Part shown: positions 61,199 to 64,000 of the stretch, piece after piece
Layout: every line of letters starts with the position of its first letter
How positions within the stretch are numbered: the first letter of the stretch is position 1
Origin: Caballeronia zhejiangensis
GTDB lineage: Bacteria > Pseudomonadota > Gammaproteobacteria > Burkholderiales > Burkholderiaceae
Direction of reading: 5' to 3'
Assembly: GCF_000698575.1 (NCBI RefSeq)
Contig: NZ_JFHD01000029.1
Location: 1 to 64,000, forward strand
Length of the DNA: 64,000 bases
Position numbers and translations under genes: made by a program
The notes under the pieces: generated by a model
What the model was told of the DNA's origin: nothing
Databases searched by the model: none
Seen by the model: only the letters and a program-made list of their open reading frames with translations

Positions 61199-62791
61199 AT
61201 GTCGTTTTCCCCAAGCAATGCCGTGCGCGCGGCGCGCGACGAGACGCCCGCCGACGCGCGTTCCGTGAACGAAATCGCCAGCGCGATCCGGGTCGGCGAG
61301 CCGGGCTCCTTCGCCGCGCTCGGCACCGCTTTTCTCACCCGTCTTCCTGCCGCGCCCGTTCCCGATCCGTATCTCGTCGGGATGTCGCGCGAGATGGCCG
61401 AAACGCTCGGATTCGATCCGCAAGTCGCCACCGGCCCTGAGAAAGACGCGTTCGCCGCCTTCTTCGCCGGCAATCCGACGCGCGACTGGCCCGCCGATGC
61501 CCTGCCCTATGCCGCCGTCTATTCGGGGCATCAGTTCGGCGTGTGGGCGGGACAACTGGGCGATGGCCGCGCGCTCACGCTAGGCGAAGCGGAGCACGAC
61601 GGCGCGCGTCTCGAAGTGCAACTGAAGGGCGCGGGCCGCACGCCCTATTCGCGCATGGGCGATGGCCGTGCGGTGCTGCGGTCGTCGATCCGCGAGTTTC
61701 TGTGCTCGGAAGCAATGCATCATCTCGGCATCCCGACGACGCGCGCGCTCACCGTCATCGGCTCGGACTTGCCGGTGCGGCGCGAGATCGTCGAAACGGC
61801 GGCGATCGTCACGCGCGTGTCGCCGAGCTTCGTGCGCTTCGGCCACTTCGAGCATTTCTATTCGAACGATCGCATCGACGAGCTGAAGACGCTCGCCGAT
61901 CACGTCATCGACCGGTTCTATCCGCATTGCAGGGATGCCGACGATCCGTATCTCGCGCTGCTCGACGAAGCCGTGCGCTCCACCGCCGATCTGATGGCGG
62001 AGTGGCAAGGCGTCGGCTTCTGCCACGGCGTGATGAATACCGACAACATGTCGATCCTCGGCCTCACGATCGATTACGGTCCGTTCGGCTTCATGGATGC
62101 CTTCAACGCGCATCACGTCTGCAATCATTCGGATACGCAAGGACGCTATTCGTATGGGCGCCAGCCGCAGGTCGCGTACTGGAATCTCTTCTGTCTCGCG
62201 CAGGCGCTCGTGCCGCTCTTCGGCGCGAATCTGCCCGAGGAAGGCCGCGCCGAGCGCGTGGTCGAAGAGGCGCAAAAGGTGATGGAACGCTACAAGGATC
62301 GCTTCGGGCCCGCGCTCGTCGCGAAGATGCGCGCGAAGCTCGGCCTCGATATCGAGCGCGAAGGCGACGACAAGCTCGCCAACGGTCTCTTCGAAATCAT
62401 GCATGCGAATCGCGCGGACTTCACGCTGACGTTCCGGAACCTGTCGAAGCTCTCGAAATCCGACGCGAGCCGCGACGCGCCCGTGCGCGATCTGTTCCTC
62501 GATCGCGCCGCATTCGATGCGTGGGCCGCGCAGTATCGCGAGCGCCTCGCCCACGAGCCGCGCGACGACGCCGAGCGCGCCGCGGCGATGAATCGCGTGA
62601 ATCCGAAGTACGTGCTGCGCAATCATCTGGCGGAAAACGCCATTCGGCGCGCGGCGGAAAAGGATTTTTCGGAAGTGGCGCGTCTTCTGGACGTGCTGCG
62701 CCATCCATACGACGAACAGCCCGAATACGAAGCCTACGCGGGCCTGCCGCCCGACTGGGCGAGCGATCTCGAAGTCAGTTGTTCTTCGTAG
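61199..62791 (+). CDS. selO: Protein AMPylator SelO (YdiU)
   Basis: 530 residues from ATG 61199. Pseudokinase family: Lys143 in LEVQLKGAGRTPYSR, DGRAVLRSSIREFLCSEAMHH, VMNTDNMSILGLTIDYGPFGF and C-terminal CSS (528-530), the cysteine form of the selenocysteine motif in eukaryotic SelO. Transfers AMP to redox proteins. Followed after 49 bp by msrB. Confidence 0.95.
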   Translation: MSFSPSNAVRAARDETPADARSVNEIASAIRVGEPGSFAALGTAFLTRLPAAPVPDPYLVGMSREMAETLGFDPQVATGPEKDAFAAFFAGNPTRDWPADALPYAAVYSGHQFGVWAGQLGDGRALTLGEAEHDGARLEVQLKGAGRTPYSRMGDGRAVLRSSIREFLCSEAMHHLGIPTTRALTVIGSDLPVRREIVETAAIVTRVSPSFVRFGHFEHFYSNDRIDELKTLADHVIDRFYPHCRDADDPYLALLDEAVRSTADLMAEWQGVGFCHGVMNTDNMSILGLTIDYGPFGFMDAFNAHHVCNHSDTQGRYSYGRQPQVAYWNLFCLAQALVPLFGANLPEEGRAERVVEEAQKVMERYKDRFGPALVAKMRAKLGLDIEREGDDKLANGLFEIMHANRADFTLTFRNLSKLSKSDASRDAPVRDLFLDRAAFDAWAAQYRERLAHEPRDDAERAAAMNRVNPKYVLRNHLAENAIRRAAEKDFSEVARLLDVLRHPYDEQPEYEAYAGLPPDWASDLEVSCSS

Positions 62792-62840
62792 GATCGCCCT
62801 CATATACCAGGCCTTCCCGGCCAGATCAAAGGAACGACAG

Positions 62841-63257
62841 ATGAGCCACGACGCCACCCCGACGAGCTATCCGCTGCAAAAGGACGACGCCGAGTATCGC
62901 CGCGAACTCGACGACATGCAGTACCAGGTCACGCGCCACGCCGCGACCGAGCGCCCCTTCACGGGCAAATACTGGGATCACAAGGAGCGCGGCGTCTATG
63001 ACTGCGTGTGCTGCGGCACGCCCCTGTTCGAATCGGACACGAAGTTCGACGCCGGCTGCGGGTGGCCGAGCTACTTCAAGCCGATCAACGGCGAAGTGAT
63101 CCAGGAGAAGACCGACCGCTCACACGGCATGCTTCGCATCGAAGTCGTGTGCAAGAACTGCGGCGCGCATCTCGGCCACGTCTTCGAGGACGGCCCCGCG
63201 CCGACCGGCCTGCGGTATTGCATCAACTCGGCTGCGCTACAATTCGAACCCAAGTAA
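62841..63257 (+). CDS. msrB: Methionine-R-sulfoxide reductase
   Basis: 138 residues with AAAGGAACG before ATG 62841. Zinc-binding CVCCG (Cys55, Cys58) and CKNCG (Cys104, Cys107); catalytic Cys127 in RYCINSAAL. Repairs oxidised methionine with thioredoxin. Same strand as selO and yciB. Confidence 0.96.
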   Translation: MSHDATPTSYPLQKDDAEYRRELDDMQYQVTRHAATERPFTGKYWDHKERGVYDCVCCGTPLFESDTKFDAGCGWPSYFKPINGEVIQEKTDRSHGMLRIEVVCKNCGAHLGHVFEDGPAPTGLRYCINSAALQFEPK

Positions 63258-63361
63258 GCGCGAGCCCGTCCATTTCGTCGTACCGGCGCCCGCCGCTTCT
63301 CGCGGGCGCTTTTTTCTCGCGCGCCTCGCATCCATCCGATGCCCATCACGTCCGCACGCCA

Positions 63362-63898
63362 ATGAAATTTCTGTTCGATCTGTTTCCGATCATTCTCTTT
63401 TTCGTCGCATTCAAGGTCTGGGGCATCTATACCGCGACGGCGGTCGCGATCGCGGCGACGCTCGTGCAGATCGCCTGGGTCGCGTTTCGGCATCGCAAGG
63501 TCGATCCGATGCTGTGGGTCAGTCTCGGCGTGGTCGTCGTGTTCGGCGGCGCGACGCTCGTGCTGCACAACGATACCTTCATCAAATGGAAGCCGACGGC
63601 GCTCTACTGGCTCTTCGCGTTCGCGCTGATCGTCGCGCAGATCGGCTTCAGAAAGAATCTCATCGAAGCGATGATGGGCAAGCAGATCGTGCTGCCGCAT
63701 CGCGTATGGGGCCAGTTGAATGTCGCCTGGGCGGTGTTTTTCGCGCTGCTCGGCATCGTCAATCTTTTCGTCGCGTATAACTTCACGACGGATCAGTGGG
63801 TGAACTTCAAGCTCTTCGGCGCGACGGGCTGTCTCGTCCTGTTCATCGTCGCGCAAAGCTTCTGGCTTGCGAAATACATGAAGGAGGACGGGCAATGA
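63362..63898 (+). CDS. yciB: Septation protein YciB/IspA
   Basis: 178 residues from ATG 63362. Five membrane helices, opening MKFLFDLFPIILFFVAFKVW with the family GIYTATAVAI and the end FRKNLIEAMMGKQIVLP. Inner-membrane protein involved in cell division and envelope integrity. Its TGA overlaps the next ATG. Confidence 0.94.
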   Translation: MKFLFDLFPIILFFVAFKVWGIYTATAVAIAATLVQIAWVAFRHRKVDPMLWVSLGVVVVFGGATLVLHNDTFIKWKPTALYWLFAFALIVAQIGFRKNLIEAMMGKQIVLPHRVWGQLNVAWAVFFALLGIVNLFVAYNFTTDQWVNFKLFGATGCLVLFIVAQSFWLAKYMKEDGQ

Positions 63899-64000
63899 GC
63901 GCATCGTTCGATTTCACGAGCGCATCGGCGGCGGACAAGATCGCGCATCTCGAAGCGCGTTTGAATGCCACGCTGCAGCCTCAGTCGGTGCATATCGACG
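63895..64000 (+). CDS. bolA: BolA-family protein, 5' part
   Basis: Starts in an ATGA overlap with yciB and runs off the right edge after 35 codons: KIAHLEARLNATLQPQSVHID matches the start of BolA proteins (helix then L-x-P-x2-L-x-V-x-D). BolA regulates morphology and Fe-S/glutaredoxin functions. Only the N-terminus is visible. Confidence 0.75.
   Translation, partial: MSASFDFTSASAADKIAHLEARLNATLQPQSVHID

Overview
The window is GC-rich, densely coded bacterial chromosome. Gene content points to a beta-proteobacterium of the Burkholderiaceae, most like Paraburkholderia or Caballeronia: the runs mltG-tmk-holB-tatD-ankyrin and msrB-yciB-bolA, an ECF sigma factor with a DGPF (YCII) partner, the prkA-yeaH-ycgB operon, many LysR regulators and a TPS-type haemagglutinin. 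This is inferred from proteins and gene order; the sequence contains no rRNA. I saw no tRNA, rRNA, insertion sequence, prophage or CRISPR array.

Layout. 1-1.3 kb: 5' part of a filamentous-haemagglutinin-like exoprotein, leaving the window. 1.4-4.8 kb: a LysR regulator, two small exported Pro/Tyr/Gly-rich proteins, a cupin and an EamA exporter. 5.1-8.8 kb: small stress-type proteins (YqjD-like anchor, degenerate receiver, DUF1488, FmdB zinc ribbon, beta-carbonic anhydrase, zf-TFIIB, CBS pair). 8.8-10.1 kb: an orphan glycosyltransferase-like protein. 10.4-12.6 kb: ECF42-type sigma factor, VOC protein and DGPF protein. 12.8-20.7 kb: DUF2917 protein, tannase/feruloyl-esterase-like enzyme with its LysR regulator, MFS pump, aldo/keto reductase, RarD and an AI-2E family permease. 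20.8-23.3 kb: a visibly less GC-rich accessory patch with a two-lobed retropepsin-like lipoprotein and a lysozyme/LysM hydrolase translationally coupled to an LprI-type inhibitor gene that carries an in-frame amber codon. 23.4-28.5 kb: prkA-yeaH-ycgB stress operon. 28.9-37.5 kb: hydratase, chemoreceptor and a ribose operon (rbsB-A-C-R-K). 37.8-40.3 kb: small proteins (PsiF, SYLF lipoprotein). 40.4-44.4 kb: an osmotic-stress group (glycosyltransferase, OtsA, MscS-type channel). 44.6-51.6 kb: Rap1a-like protein, ankyrin protein, tatD, holB, tmk, mltG, ygfZ and an NRDE protein. 51.6-61.1 kb: esterase and a long lipid/beta-oxidation cluster with an embedded nicotinamidase. 61.2-64 kb: selO, msrB, yciB and the start of a bolA-family gene.

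How genes work together. The ribose operon imports (RbsBAC), phosphorylates (RbsK) and senses (LacI-type RbsR) a sugar. OtsA and the MscS-like channel would make a compatible solute and relieve turgor. The acyl-CoA ligase, FadB/J-like enzyme and thiolase form a beta-oxidation path. The hydrolase/LprI pair looks like an effector-inhibitor module whose inhibitor is broken or read through. It is the most unusual item here, together with a tannase-family enzyme that has lost both halves of its signature disulfide.
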